64,000 nucleotides of DNA from Undaria pinnatifida (GCA_012845835.1 JABAKD010000021.1:14262978-14326977), one strand, 5' to 3'; counted from the stretch's first letter, positions 1 to 13,187 are shown. Translations and numbers: made by a program. The notes: a model not told the origin generated them from the letters alone.

Positions 1-743
1 CATTATCTTGACCCCTGGCTGTCTTTGCAAACCCTTGCCAGCTGCTAGTTTGCGAGCAATTTGTCCGTCATCGTCCGCATAATTTCTTGTGTACACCTTA
101 TATGCATCGGTACAACGGACTTCCACCTCCCTTTTCGCTGTATGACTCGTTCCGACACGTATTACTAACATCCATGCGCAAGCACCGAGGAATCTCCTAT
201 CCTCAGCGAATGCAGAGCGTTCTCTTGCGTTTACGCCCCGACTTTTCACTTATCTCTCCACGCTCGTAATGCCTGACCACATCCCCATACTCTTACTGGC
301 CTCCCTTAATGGTGCAAGGAAAATGACGCGTTTTCAAGTAGACTTGCAACACGTGACAGCAGTGCTACCGTAAGAGCTTACTCGTGTTTTACCTCGCCTT
401 GCCGTAACTTATGACCGTCATTGCAATAAGTATGCGTATAGTATGACATGACGGCTCACACAACAACAGTATTATATCCTGACCTACCCAACCGCAGTGA
501 TGTGGAGCGGTTTTTGTGGTCGACTTAGTTAGGGAATATTTGAAATAGTCTACGCCCAACGTGCGACGTAAAGCCGCGAAAGGTGTACCACATCAAGAAC
601 ACAATTATTAGGTTGACACACGAAGCAAAAAAATTTGAAGCGATTTGCTTTTGGTCGACTGCAGAGTATGTAAAACAGCCTGCACCTCATAGTGAAGACG
701 CGATAGGTATAGTCTATAGTAATTAATATTGTAAAAATAAGAA
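1..743. other. unassigned DNA
   Basis: No convincing gene, repeat copy or RNA is visible. Only short open frames occur, with no recognisable domain. The right edge runs into the inverted-repeat element that starts at 744. Confidence 0.4.
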
Positions 744-1152
744 TACACACCAGCTAGCTGTGAGATCGAAGATTTGTCGAAATTCATCTCTTCTTGCAGC
801 TGTGTGATACTCCGTAAATATATACCACAGCAAAAGTATTCAGTTGTTGACAAAGACGACCGCCGTATACCTGGTATACCAAACACATCGATAATATTCA
901 GTTGACACACCAACCGGCTCCTTCTGTATCCTTTTGTTTTTTCCCCCTGCTGCTGCATGTATGTGATCAAATTGCGATAGAACCACTCACAGACGTTTCG
1001 AACCTGGTGTAAGCTACACTGTGGTTTCCAAGGGAGTCGCCAGCCTATATACTAAATAATTAGGACACATATCCAGTAGTACGCGATCGGAGTATCACAC
1101 AGCTTGCAAATATCAGTTCTGACAACACCTTCGACGTCACAGCTGGAGTGTA
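744..1152. mobile_element. Family T element with two inverted termini (MITE-like)
   Basis: This is the only family T copy in the window whose two ends are both visible in inverted orientation. The left end reads TA then CACACCAGCTAGCTGTGAG. The right end is the reverse complement of CACTCCAGCTGTGA followed by TA. The imperfect inverted arms are about 65 bp and extend to a shared GTGTGATACTCCG. The element is about 409 bp and has no credible transposase frame. TA at both borders and long inverted arms fit a non-autonomous Tc1/mariner-like element. That class is inference from the borders alone. Confidence 0.6.
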
Positions 1153-1703
1153 TAGACTATTCATTTTTACAATTGTGTGTTTGCGTTAAGTTAGAGGAAT
1201 TCAATCAAAAAATTTTTGAAGATAATCTCGCCGAGCGAACTTTGAGGAAATACTTTGCCGGAAACATCATGGAAATTCCTATTTGAGCTGATTTGAGTGA
1301 ACAATTTGGAGTGATACTTCGTCAATAATGACCAGATCACACGATTCGCCTACCAACGCCGGGCACACCGCCACAATAACCAGAGGGCACGAGCGCACAA
1401 CACACACGGAGGTACACAGCACTGATCGCTGTGCGCTGTGACTGGCAGCGGTAGAAACAACCCAACACTGATGCGGAGGGACCAAAGAGTAGCTGGAAAA
1501 GCATGGCGCGTATGCGCAACCTGAAGGGTAGGTGCTAGTGAGCCAGCGCCCCCGCGCTCCTCACGATGTGACCTTGGTCTCTGCTGCTGCGTGATATCGT
1601 ATTCGGTGCTAACTTTGTCCACTACCATCGCTATCCCACAACGATATCGCTGAAGCCTCCACCGTCACCGCCACCCACGCCGCACGGCCGCCGCCGCCGG
1701 TAC

Positions 1704-1736
<33 letters not shown>

Positions 1737-2369
1737 GGTTGGTGTCTCTTGCATCTGTTTCAAATATAAGTATTAAAAAAACTAGCCGTTCTGTTGTTGT
1801 GATGATCGTGATGATCGAGCCAGGCCGGGCTGCTGGGCCGCAACTCATCTGGCGGGGCCATCGCCACCGGCACTTCCGCCTCGGCCCCCGCCGCCGCTGC
1901 TGCTGCTGCTGCTGCTGTCGCTCTGTTGCTGCTGTGCTGCTGTTTGTCTCATGGTGTTGTTCTACGGCACCATGTCTGAATACAAAATTTAATGATGACT
2001 CCCCGCTCCCTGCCTGTGATATGGAGGCCGTGTACGCCTTTTCTGCGATTCGTTCACCGCAAACACAACCAAAAGCATGCCCGAGTGAATCTGGCCTTTT
2101 TTTAGCATGATTGAGGATTTCTTAGTAGGGTTTTTCAACTCAAACGCTCTAGACTAATATATCGCTGTCGATTTAAACAACAACACTCCGACGCGTTGGT
2201 CTGCGTGTCCTTGTGGTCAATCAATCCATACATTAGACTACGATATAATAGTCTAGACCATACAATTTTGTTTTTATTGCACTAAAGATTTTTTGTTTTT
2301 TCTCACCTGATGAACTGCTCCAGTGTGATGCGATATGCCATAGACTAGTCTATACTATAAAAACCAAAA
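1153..2369. other. unassigned DNA with CTG triplet tracts
   Basis: A run of about ten CTG/GCT triplets lies at 1705-1736 and a shorter, interrupted one at 1896-1938. Open frames across them on either strand read as poly-Ser or poly-Cys and are artefacts of the triplets. Nothing else is recognised. Confidence 0.5.
1705..1736. repeat. (CTG)n microsatellite
   Basis: About ten uninterrupted GCT units. A second tract of about seven units starts at 1896 and continues imperfectly to about 1938. Confidence 0.9.
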
Positions 2370-2890
2370 TACACTCAAACTGTGAGATCGAACATTTTGT
2401 CGAAACTGATCTTTGCAAGCTGTGTGTGATACTCCAATCGCGCGTATCACGGGTTGTGTGTAGGTCGGCGAGTTCTCTCGCGACTACAGTGTAGCTATCA
2501 GGGTCAACAGGGTGATTTTAGTCAGTTTGTGCGCGGAAACTATAAAACCCGTTTCTGATGGGGACGAACTTTGACAGCTGTGGAAGGTAATGCATATGTG
2601 TTTCTAGTGAATCCTGTAAATCGAATAACCGGCGAGGGGGAGGGGCGGAGTTTCTACGGACTTGGGGGCCTGGTTTTGATCAGAAGGGGGGGGGGGGGGG
2701 GGGGGGGGGAGGGGCGGGGGGGGAAGGGGCGGGGGGGCGCGGGCGGGGCAGCTCAATTTGTGCGTGGAAACAAGAAATGTTTTAAGGGGATTATTCCGAC
2801 GGTTTTGGAAAGAATGCACCACTTTGTCATAGGAGGGGTGGGAGGAGGGGGGGGGCTGGGCGGGGCCGCTAAACCTGTGCGTGGATATAT
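2370..2890 (+). mobile_element. Family T copy, forward, one terminus visible
   Basis: It starts at TA with CACTCAAACTGTGAGATCG, then the family's conserved GATACTCC and GGTCGGCGA blocks, then the body units that recur in all T copies (the ACTATAAAACCCGTTTC block, a GTCGAATAACCGG block, a G-rich stretch, then ATTCCGACGGTTTTGG). It contains a run of 24 G at 2686-2709. No inverted partner end is seen; the right limit is set where similarity to other copies stops. Confidence 0.6.
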
Positions 2891-5394
2891 TTGAAACATC
2901 GTTGTGCACCCACGCCCAGGCCGCCGAGAGCACGACCAGGCACGATTCGTTTCTTCACGATTACGAACATCATCGTATCTCTTCATCGATCGGGGGGGGA
3001 ACGGTGGTATCTCGTTGCCGGAATCACCGGTGGTATCTCGTTGCCGGAATCTGTGATGCGCATGTGCTTGATCATGTTGGTAGAACGTGTGGTATTTTGC
3101 TCGCTTTTGTTTGTTTGTTTGTTTGTTCGTTTTGCACAAGCAACACAACTCGCTTCAACCGTTCACGAACGCACACACACGCTTCTCCGCCCCACCAGTA
3201 ACTGGGATTGAAGAGACAAATAACAACCCGTATCTTGACGTAACAACAATCAGGTCGAGGCGAGGCGCGCTGTCGACGCATTCGCGCTCGCTTCCTGTGC
3301 CTCGTATTAAATGCTTCTCCTTCGATGTTGCTCCTTTTTCTCGCTAATTCCTCGATTTGTCGTCTAGCGATGAATTCGTGAATCACGAAATCCAGCATTT
3401 TTTGGTCCAGCGAGCGACCGCTTATAAGTTGTAAACAATGGCTCTGTTCGCGTGTTCTACCAGTCTTTCCAGTACTGTCCCGTGCGGTATCTACTTAGTA
3501 TCCCCATAAACGCGACCCAACAAATAATGGTTGCTGTTGGTTTTTACTTAGTAAAAATATATGAACCCTAACGCCGGATTTTCCTTGAAACAACAAATAT
3601 ATTATTCAACACAAATACTTCAAGGACGTCAGCTGTGAGTTCGACGAATTTAGGGTCGACACTCATCTCTTGCAGGCTGCGTTCTTGGTACTTGTAATAA
3701 TATACTATGTCAGGTGAGTTTCTTCACTTAATGGGAGGCGTCCTGACTTTTCTTTTTATTTGTATACAGGTTCTCGATCCCTACTGAATTTCTTATTCGG
3801 TACCTCGTAGACTACATACATATTATGCGAGGGGTGTAGAACTAATGTTTCGTTGTTCGTGTGTTGATGTGAGGGTAGTCCTTTTCCGAACGATTTTCGC
3901 ACAAATCTCGGGACGAAAAAGTTGACCAATAGTTTGGTGTATGCTATCCCAGTGCCTGGGCGCTCTCGCGTGAGCATTCACATAAGCCAAAACGAATGCC
4001 GCATCCCTATCACCTGTCAAGATCTAAACGTAGTAGCACCGTTTGTGCAATAGGTCCCGTTCTACATGCTACCTGAGCTCATTGCTGGGCCGTTTTTTGT
4101 AGACGGTCAAACGACTATATACTCACAGAGAGCTGGTGGTGCGTTACGACTACAGACTATGCACACAACGAGCTGTTGGTGCGCCTCTCAGCCGTCTGAC
4201 GTTGTTGTTCCCCCGGCGAAATGTGTTTTTTTACCTACCGCGCACAGATAAATGGTGAACTGAACGTCTTCGCATCGTCCTGTTGGCCCTTGCGCTAGCT
4301 AGCTTCAACATTTTTTTGTCGGCGATCTCTTTTCCCTTTGAGCACATACCCACCTACCGACACGCGCGGTCGAAGTATCATGCACAGCTTGCCAAAATGA
4401 GCATCGAAGAATTTCTCCATCTCATTAATTAAATATCAATGAGGCGCGCGAAGCGCGCTGAGTAGAGCCTTTTTTTATGGGTTTCCGAGCGAAAATGCCT
4501 TTTAGTATCATAAACAGCATTCCTGTACGAGGTAGGATGCCTCGAATTACTTGCTCTGTATTTGTGTGTGTGTATGTTTCCGTTGAATTCTCGGCCACGT
4601 TGAACCGCCGCACTCAACGTACACGGCACCAAGGCCAGTTCCGGCGGGTCCCAAGCACGCATAACTTACAGACAACTATTCTCGTCGTGATCTTTTCGCG
4701 TAATTCGTAGAGAGTTCGTCAAAATAGGTGCGACATCGTGTGATTTACAGGCACCAACCTTTGGGTGTGCGACACGTTGTGATTTGACCGGCATTGCTGG
4801 GCTAAGTTATATTCAAGTAGAGTATGGGTTTTATGATGCTTTTCGTGTTCTGTGATCGGAGATAAAGATTGTCAACCGTTAATAATTCAAGATAGAAAAA
4901 CAAAAGAACTAGACTAGAGTCTACCTGTCTGAAAGCTGTAGATATAGTCTAATAGGTGTTGTACAGGTCGCTCAGACACTTTGCGGGTGCGAACACGTGT
5001 CAAATATGAGACAACAACGTACGTGGTAGCTCGAAGATAGTCTTGCTGCTGCTGTCGTTTCTGATGTGGTTGGTGTTCCAACGGAAGAATACGCGAACCC
5101 ATCCATACCCCTGCATCGCAGCTTGACTACTTCTGCTGGTATTGAGGTCGCGCCTCATTACCACCAAGTGCTATGAATAGTACCTCATGATGAGTTGAGA
5201 AAAAATGTGTTGGACTCACTCATTAATAGTTGATAGGTACGGCTCTGACTTGTGACCCGGACTGTACCACGTGCGGCTGGTAGAAATGAAACCGCCAATG
5301 AATGGAGCAGAACGTTGGGCGGTGCTGCGTGATGACCTGTGTGGGATTAAGACATTCAAAAATGTTGGAGAGAGGTATATCATATCAATATAAA
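2891..5394. other. unassigned DNA with decayed repeat traces
   Basis: There is a short (TTTG)n run near 3110-3130. A strongly decayed T-like terminus lies near 3630-3690 and a reverse one near 4375-4420. A small hairpin with GCGCGC arms lies at 4445-4460. Open frames up to about 136 codons overlap one another on both strands and show no domain, so none is called. Confidence 0.4.
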
Positions 5395-5989
5395 CATATA
5401 TAAAATCATTCCCTTGGGTGTCATGTATTTGGTCAGGAGTTTTTTGTCTCGGCCGAACCATGCGATTCGCGGAACTGGAATTCTCCGTCGAATATAGCTT
5501 GGTTGGAGCGCCGCCTTCAGGGGGCGGCTCCAACGCCACTCGCCCTGCCGTGTCCGTTCCGCACATCGACGTGAACGCGGACGGGTGCCGAGCGAGGCGA
5601 GCGAGAAGTTGCAAAAAATACCGCATGTCGAGGAGAATTTTTAAAAAAATTGTTGAAACTTAATGGCTGCAACGCCTGAATGATTTACAAAATTGGCATC
5701 ATTTCCAAACGGTACGTGATAATGTTTGGAATTTTGCGGTGGCATGTTCTCGAGCGTTAGTTTCTTTTCTGTACTTTCTTACTATTAATTGTTCGTTTGG
5801 TTTCTTACCAGGTCTTTTTATTGCTCTTGTTTCTGATCGTTTTGCCAGCTGGAAATCCGTTTTTTTATGGTGGGCTACCCTAAAACGTGACACAAGTTAC
5901 CAAAAATATCCAACCACTTCGCGACACAAATTACGGACGAAAAAACGTTCCGTGACAAAAAATAAATTCCTAACCATGGAATCATGACA

Positions 5990-6910
5990 TTTTCATGTAA
6001 CAGAACCTCGAGACAAAACCAAGCAGGTAGAGCCGCCTCTTCGGCCTTTGGCCCTGACTTTAGCATGGCCGCTGACACTCCAGGCAGCCTCTACTGTAGG
6101 CATAAACGAGTGCGGTTGATTCGCAGCGAACTATCCCGCTGTGCTCGCTTCTATGTGGCCATTGTCCACGCCATTTCATGTCATCTCCCTTCTGTTTTGA
6201 GCTCGTCGTCGTGCCGTCGAGGTACGAGGAAACACTTACGTACTGGGTGAAAAAAGCAGTATGTACGACGAGCATGAACGCCAACTAACGACATTGGCAA
6301 ACACACAACATCAGGTGCAGCAGCAGCAGCCGAAGGGCGAAATTTCTAGGACATACTGCAGCAACTAGTAGCAACCAGAACCACAGCAGATAGCCCAAAG
6401 TGCAGTACAAGTACAGTTGGCAAGTTTAGTCGTACACGCATCACTCTGTCCAATATATATAACAGGATCTCGGGACAAAACCAAGCAGGTAGAAGAGCCG
6501 TCTCTTCGGCCTGTGGCCTTGGTGTAAGCACGGCCGCTGACACTCCAGCCAGCCTCTGCTGTCAGCATGAACGAGTGCGTCTGGTTCGCAGCGGACTATC
6601 CCGCTGTACTTGCTTCTTTGTGGCCATTGTCCATGCCATTTCATGTCACGTCCGTTCTGTTTTGAGCTCGTCGTCGTGCCGTCGAGGTACGAGGAAACCC
6701 GTACGTACTGGGTGAGAACAGCAGTATGTACGACGAGCATGAACGCCAACTGACAACATTGGCAAACGCACAACATCAGTTGCAGCAGCAGCAGCCGAAG
6801 GGCGAAACTTCTAGCACATACTGCAGCAACTAGTAGCAACCAGAACCACAGCAGATAGCTCAAGGTGCAGTGCGAGTGCCGTTGGCAAGTTTAGTCGTAC
6901 ACGCATCACT
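5990..6910 (+). repeat. Tandem duplication of module b inside C1
   Basis: Two diverged direct copies of about 465 bp. GCTGACACTCCAG occurs at 6071 and again at 6536, and the shared GACAAAACCAAGCAGG and CATTTCATGTCA blocks follow in each. The other C copies carry module b once. Confidence 0.8.
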
Positions 6911-8261
6911 CTGTCCAATATAAAACAACTGTTTTATGTTCATATTGATGGAGAAAAAAAAATACATTTCCTGTGAGACTGATACGTCGTACGAGCGGAC
7001 GTTCTGATTCTGGTGTGTTGCTGCCGTGAGACCATCGAGCACACCGAATGTTTCACCCATACAAGAGCTAACCAGAGGCAGCGCACAGGGGCCCCCAACA
7101 CAGAGACACGTGACAACCACGGCCAGCTGTCGATCGCGTGATTCGCCGGTAGTCCGTGCTTCGGTGGGTGTATCGGAAGTCGTTCGTAGTACTGCTGCAG
7201 ATCGTCGAAAAACCACGTGGCATCGTTTTGGTGGCAGACTCGCCAGTAGACCCCCCAAAATTTATTTACCTTTTCTTTTTCTTGGCCCCATGCACCCATT
7301 TCCTTTCCTTTCTCTTCTTTGTTTGTTTCTTTTTCCAATTGACTTGCGTCTGTTGTGCGTATGCGTAGTGATAGATACCACGTGTGATATATACGTGGTA
7401 GTCTTTCTTGGATATCAAGCGGTATAGTCGGTTTTTCCAGGCGCGAGTAATGAGACGTATGCACCGGTATGGACCTGGCACATCGTAGACTGACTCTCGA
7501 TTTCACTTCTATATGTTTCTGGTGGAGGCATGGATTGCGTCAGCTGTGATTTATGCGTGTACCACCTTTGGTTTGTATTTTTCCCCTGGGGTATTCCTCA
7601 GCTCCAGAGTGACTGGAGCCTGTCCTGTGACCACGGACTTGATTATGCGAGTTAATGTGAGAACGACAACAACACCAACAACTGAAATATTTCCTGTTTC
7701 TTGACCGTTCAGCTGCTTCCTGCAAATTTGGTTTTTCTGCCAACACGATTTTGAACCTTTTCGCGATTTTTCCTGCCTTTTTGTCTAGTAAGTTGAAAAA
7801 ATTCCGACCATTTGCCGCTAATTTGCCGCCTGTGCATTAGTTGCGGGAGGGTCCAGCTTTAGCTTTTCTTTGATTCACACCATTTGTTTTGTACTTGACG
7901 AAGCTTCATCGGCTGAGATCTGGGCTTGGCTCATCAGCTCGACACCGCCCAGCACCCCATCCCAGCACTATAGTTCACAGTAACGAAGCGCCGTGCAGTG
8001 CCCTGCGATGCCCTGCGGCTCAGCTCAGCAGCGCACCCCGCTAGCTCAGCAGAGCGAAGCGCTATTCTTGGCCGTGCTCTGCCGCCGCGGTCGTTCGCTA
8101 TTTATGATATCCAAAACTCCGCGTACGCTGATATTTAGGTATTTTGCGCTTTTTTCTATACATATCGCGTCAACCATCGAAATATCATACAATGCAGGGG
8201 AGGGAATGTTATCTCTATGCAAAGATCCTGTTTGATCCTTTTTTGTTTTAATCAATTGTCA

Positions 8262-8352
8262 GCCGGCCGCCCCGGTGGTCTATTAATAACAGTGTTTTTA
8301 CCCTCGAATACTACTAACGTTTGGTTGTCCTTGAGTTCGACACCCACCACGA
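8262..8352 (+). repeat. tRNA-derived (SINE-like) head in C1
   Basis: It aligns with the heads at 29945 and 34195. The A-box region begins CCCCGGTGGTCT but is broken by an insertion-like change (ATTAATAACAG instead of AGTGG). The B box TTGAGTTCGA is kept. This is probably a dead copy. Confidence 0.5.
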
Positions 8353-9423
8353 TGATATTTGACTTTATTTGCAAAAATGCAAAAAAAAAAAAACAGGGAT
8401 CAACTGCTGAGAGCTCGTAGCAGCGTGGGTTGGTTCGACGCGAGTCGGCGAGGGAAGAAAATGCTGGATTCACTCCTTGCGGTAAAAATGAAAGAACGTG
8501 CCGAAGTGGGGAGGGAAGAGGAGGGCCCGCTATGTGACCCCGGATATGAGTTACTACTGGGAGGGAGCGCGAGAGTGGTGCGGGGATAATATATGGGATG
8601 AAGAAAAAAAAAAAGTTGCAAAGGTATATTACTATTGCTACCAGTAAATAAAATATCAGTCTCTCGGAAATACGCACATTACTATCAGCAGTCGTCATGG
8701 TAAAGAAAAGCACTCCGGATATTATGCATTAAGGGGACGCGTCCGATTTCGACAACGTGAAAGCCCCCACGAAGAAAATACAGCAGACACACATATTCCG
8801 CCTCGAGAAAAAACAGAGAAGAAGCGCTACGCCAACCTCCCGTACGAGCGAAGCCACCCTCGCACCAATCTTAGACAACGCCGCCTCAACTAGAGATTGC
8901 CCTCCTCTTCTACGTTTTCCTCATCGCCCGCGACCACGCAGACCAACCAATGCGACAGCCTTCACGTAACAAACAAAGCAATTTTCTTCCAAAACCTCGC
9001 CGGCTGACATGTCCTCATGTCGACGTTTGATGCAAACCGACTATGCATCCTGTCGACTTCGAACCTCCTTTGCCACGGGGACAGCAGTGCAGCCTCTTCA
9101 GTAATGCTAAGGCCTCTTTTGTTTCGCCTAGAGGCGACGCAGGTTCTCAAAAATTCTCTTCTCGGTGTTTTTGTTTGATAGACGCCAACTTTTACTTGAC
9201 GGCGCATTTAACATAGTTTGTTTCGCCTATCCTTGCCTTCTTTGTAGTACAATATGTCGTTTTTTCTTTTGTCAAAGCATGACTTTCAAAATCCCATGTT
9301 CGTATTAAACTCTTGGCATTACTTTAAAGTTCAATGCATGCCAAATCGGACAGCTACACCTTATTAAGTGGTCGAAGTGCTGCCATGCCCATGCGGAGCC
9401 CTTGCATTATATAAAATGAAATA

Positions 9424-9885
9424 TATCCCGCTGTGAGATCAAAGATTTCGCCGAAACTCATCTTTGCAATGTGTGTGTGATACTCCGATCGCGCGTATTA
9501 CGAGTTGTGTGTCCTCACTAATGATATAGGTCGGCGTCTCCCCTTACAACTACAGTGTAGCTATCAGGGTCACCAGGGTGATTCTAGTTAGTCTGTGCGC
9601 GGAAACTATAAAACCCGTTTCTGAGGGGAACAAAATGTGACAGCTGTGGAGGGAAATGCATCCTTTTATCAAGTGAATCCTGTAAGTCGAAGAACCGGTG
9701 AGGGGGGGGGGGGGGGGGGTTGAAGGACGTGGGGGCTTGGTTTTGATCATAAGCGAGCGGGGTTGGAGGGGGGGGGGGGGGGGGGGGGGGGCGGTCGGAC
9801 GGGCGGGCATTTTGTGCGTGTAAGCTATAAATCCTTTCAAGGGGATAAATCTGACGGTTTTGGGGAGGAAAAAAAAATAATAATA
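9424..9885 (+). mobile_element. Family T copy, forward, next to C1
   Basis: It begins about 12 bp after the end of C1, with a decayed terminus (CCCGCTGTGAGATC) followed by the usual GATACTCCGATCGCG and body blocks. It carries G runs of 18 (9702-9719) and 24 (9768-9791) at positions matching G runs in other T copies. No partner terminus is seen. Confidence 0.6.
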
Positions 9886-9959
9886 AAACCATGTATAGTC
9901 CAGCTGCTGTGAGATCGGATATTTCGAGGTTATGTTCGGTAGGGTGTGTGAATTCCGAG

Positions 9960-10430
9960 GAAGGGTATAGGAGGCTTACAAAACTTTCGAATGGTTCGGG
10001 TACGGGTACGGAACTGCCACAGAACACGAGCAATTTTCTGGTATTGTGGAACGGGCGTATACAGAGCTCACTGGAGTTGTGGCCGTGTACAAACCATGCC
10101 GTACCCGTACCCCGGGTATTGTGGCACGGGTCGTACACAACTCACAGGACTTCCTGGGACGGATATGCAAGTCTCAACGTCGAGAAGTTCCGGATACGGG
10201 TTTGGAAGTCTTACAGAACTTCAAGGGTTTCCGGGTTTTGTGGCACGGCCTGCACAGCATTAACAGAAATTCCAGACCCAGGTGTGAAAATGCTGTACCC
10301 GTACCCCAATGGTTTGAGGCACTGGCGTACAGAACTTATAGAACATTCAGGTGCGGCCGTGAATGTCCTACAGATCTTACAGACGTTCCGAGTACGGGCA
10401 AAACTCAGGTAAGCGTTCACGGCCTCGGGT
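9960..10430. repeat. degenerate minisatellite with GTACCCGTACC-type units
   Basis: Irregular direct copies of a block like ATTGTGG-ACGGG-CGTACACA occur near 10053, 10117 and 10238, mixed with GTACGGGTACGG and its complement. The open frames here, up to about 170 codons, follow the repeat and are overlapped by equally long frames on the other strand. They are not called as genes. Confidence 0.5.
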
Positions 10431-11051
10431 GTGCCCAGGGAAATACGCACGACCGCGGGGGCGGAGTTCTGTTTGAAATATAAGAGTTTTAATCAAACTG
10501 GCATGGCATGTTCTCAACATGGGCCGAGACCCGATGGCAGTCCGTCGTAGCTTTTTTAATTTTGGGGATGTCGACAATAACCACCGAGACGATCAATCGT
10601 GAACCTCAACCAGTGCCGGCCGGGGAAACAGCCGCGCTCACGTTTACTCTCCTTTGGTGACAGATCGTACTATGGCGTACCCCGGCTGTGGCGCCTCAAA
10701 AAAAAATTGCCGTCGCAAGCCCATTTTCATCACCAGCTCCAACCCACAAGTGCCACGACGAAAAAGAGGCGAAGTTACTGTACACACAAAGATATGACAT
10801 CATAGCGAGATCATCTGCATTTTTCCGACCGGAATTAAGACGTCCACAATACGCAGTACGTGAATTCGCGATAGGAAGCAAACTCGTATAGGTGAAATAT
10901 AATCAAAAATCGAATTCAATTCGATTCGTAAAATGATGTTTTGCGACGCGAAAGTATCCTTGAATACTATGGGCCTTTAGAAACGAAAGAAACATGAACA
11001 ACAGGTATCATTTGTTGACCTTTAGGTTGCAGTGTGCAGCGTGTGTCAGCC
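10431..11051. other. unassigned DNA
   Basis: I see no gene or repeat copy between the minisatellite and the start of duplication copy A. Confidence 0.3.
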
Positions 11052-11816
11052 GGTCGCTGTCACGGGCACAGAACATAGTAGTCAGCGACGCAGCAGCATA
11101 TACGCAGCAGCATATCCATACCTGCTATTGGGATATGTCAATTAACGTCCCAGGGCGGGAAACACACTCGGGTCTCACCTCTTTGTAAGGGTGTTCGAAT
11201 GTACCTGTGAAAAACTCAGAATTGTTTTTTTTGTTGAAGCATGGTTGACGGAAATATAAAACGCAACAGCGACCGGTTGTCGTGTCATTCCGTACGGAAT
11301 TAAAAGAAATTTCTTCTTGAGCACAAAAAAACTCTAGAATGTTTTTCGGGGCCATTAAATTGCGACATAAGTACGATAAAAGTGCGCCCTTATCTTTTAT
11401 GCAGGAGGGGCGTGCAACGATTCCCGAACCATTAACCTGCGGCACGCGTCGTAAACCTCCTTCCTTTCCGCGAGGACAGTCTTTGCTTTTGATGGTCGAC
11501 ACCGCCATCGTCATCTTGGTATCCCGAATTGCTTCTCTCGGGAGTCGCAAGAGGTGTGCTGGTTATTGCCAATACGCCTGGCCACATTGACAGAAGACAG
11601 CGTTGGTGGGATATTTTCTTCAGCTTGTGGACAACTGAGCGGTCAGCCAACTTGCTAGCATTGTCTTCAGTGCGCTAGGGACATAACTGTCTCGGGGTAC
11701 CACGCGTCAGTTGTCTTGCGCACGCCACAACCTTTCTCCTCGCGCTTACATGTCTCAAACGTTTCTTCTTCGACCATCTTTTCCCTGCCTCCCCCGCGGT
11801 TCATACCATTCTGCAG

Positions 11817-11888
11817 AGACCTGAATGAAAACAACCTCTCAACAATACCGGCCAACCTGTCCGAGTCCATGGACGCTCTGTGGACGCT
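11817..11888 (+). CDS. LRR exon 1, copy A (72 bp)
   Basis: The acceptor is CTGCAG and the donor GTAAGTG. Between them are one base, 23 codons and two bases: exactly 24 residues, one LRR. Reading from the first full codon gives DLNENNLSTIP and a leucine at the last position, completed by the next exon. The usual Phe at repeat position 15 is Ser here. The counterpart in copy B is at 54685. Confidence 0.7.
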
Positions 11889-13150
11889 GTAAGTGTCGCT
11901 TCCAATCTCTTATATTAGGGTCAGTGGCACTTTCATTTTGGAGACCAACGCGAGATGGGAGACAATTTTGCGCGAAGGGTTGCGTTTGTGCCCCTCTTCA
12001 TGTCACGGTCGTCTATTCGGACCAGGGTCGGAGCTTGCTTTACGTGAGCATATCAAAGGTTACTTGTATAGCATGATCAAATTTCGTGTTATGCGCTTAG
12101 CGTCCCGTTGTAAACCAGTAATACGTAGGGGTGGTCTCTGGGGATGCGGTAGTGCCGTTGAACGTCGTTTTCGGCTCGGGGTGCGAACGTCAAAAAAATA
12201 TCATTGTCACATAAGTTCTACTTGGCAAGTACATTGTTGGTGTATGCCCAAACAATTAAACGACAGTTTATATTGCCACCCAGCTTTAGCCAGGACCCTG
12301 ACGTGTACGTATCGACAAAATTTTACTACCAGACGGATAGATTGCAAGTCACGCGGTGCAGAGGAAGTGTAACCGGTGCAGTAGATTATCTGGCAGCATA
12401 GATAGTGGAAACCGTGCATGCGTCCCGAAAAAACAAATTTCAATGCAATCGCACGGGGAAATGTCAACCCCACGAACGAGAAGCAGGCGTGGCCAGGTTT
12501 GAATTTGATTGTGTAAAAAATTAAAAAAAAAAAATCTGTCGTAGATCTGAGGCAAGCTTGTCCCGGGAACATTCTACGATTTCCACTGCATATATGTTTC
12601 CTGTCTTGATCAACAACGATGACCAACACAAACGCTCCGGGAGGGCCGCCTCGTTTACAAGTTGTCCGGGGATGACGCTTACGAAATATCCAGTCTGCTA
12701 CCAACCGCGGTAAACCCTTTACTTACGCCGCTTCCCCATATACCACACAGCAGCAGCACTCCCGTCACTTCGCGCTGGTACATCCTGTCGGTATGGCCTT
12801 GGTTTTCGACAAAATGAATGCTTTGTCTAGGGAGTCGTCCCTCGAGGGGGGGGGGGGAGAGGGGGGGGTGAAGGATCAAACAATTCAGACAGGTTGAGCT
12901 CCTTAAGCGCGGCCCAATTGTTTATCATGATTCTTCAACAAATACTTTTTTTCGGGCTAGCGGATGGAAATTTTGGTCGAAGTTCCGGGACGAATATGTT
13001 GTCGAAGTTATGTTTTTGGTTGGACATTGAGCCACTCATGTTGAGAGATAAGAAACTTGTCCTGCACCCATAGCGTGGGCTAACTCTAGAGCAATGGGTT
13101 GAGCGAAAGATCGGGTCAACGTGAAACGCCTGTGACCATATCACCTGCGA

Positions 13151-13187
13151 AATATATATATTTATATATATATATATATATATATTA
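13151..13187. repeat. (TA)n microsatellite
   Basis: Almost pure TA dinucleotides with one interruption. It lies in the first intron of LRR copy A. Confidence 0.9.

Larger units (their letters stand above)
5395..9411 (+). repeat. Composite repeat C, copy C1
   Basis: About 4 kb that recurs, module by module, at 28.16, 31.11 and 36.19 kb. Modules in order: (a) 5395-5990, with a GC-rich hairpin of CGCCGCC/GGGGGCGGC arms near 5510-5530; (b) 5990-6910, present twice in tandem here; (c) 6910-7740; (d) 7740-8110, otherwise seen only in C4; (e) 8220-8600, with a tRNA-like head; (f) 8600-9411. The right end, near GGAGCCCTTG, is the same as in C2 and C3. Open frames inside are not shared between copies and show no transposase, integrase or reverse transcriptase motif. 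It may be a non-autonomous element or an old satellite-like composite. Confidence 0.7.

Noticed and set aside
1609..2110. Open frames with poly-Ser or poly-Cys runs
   Set aside because: Products of the CTG triplet tracts; no domain and the same region is open on both strands.
2571..3148. Gly- or Pro-rich open frames over the G runs
   Set aside because: Homopolymer G/C tracts remove stop codons; the frames follow the T element and differ between copies.
6441..7506. Long frames of 140-188 codons inside C1
   Set aside because: The corresponding frames in C2 and C3 are interrupted or shifted, and no transposon protein motif is present.
9891..10483. Open frames of 145-184 codons on both strands
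   Set aside because: They trace the GTACC-rich minisatellite and T element and have no recognisable protein features.
11125..11550. Minus-strand frame of 141 codons partly conserved in copy B
   Set aside because: The copy B counterpart has stop codons, and the plus strand is equally conserved, so this is background similarity of the duplicated DNA.
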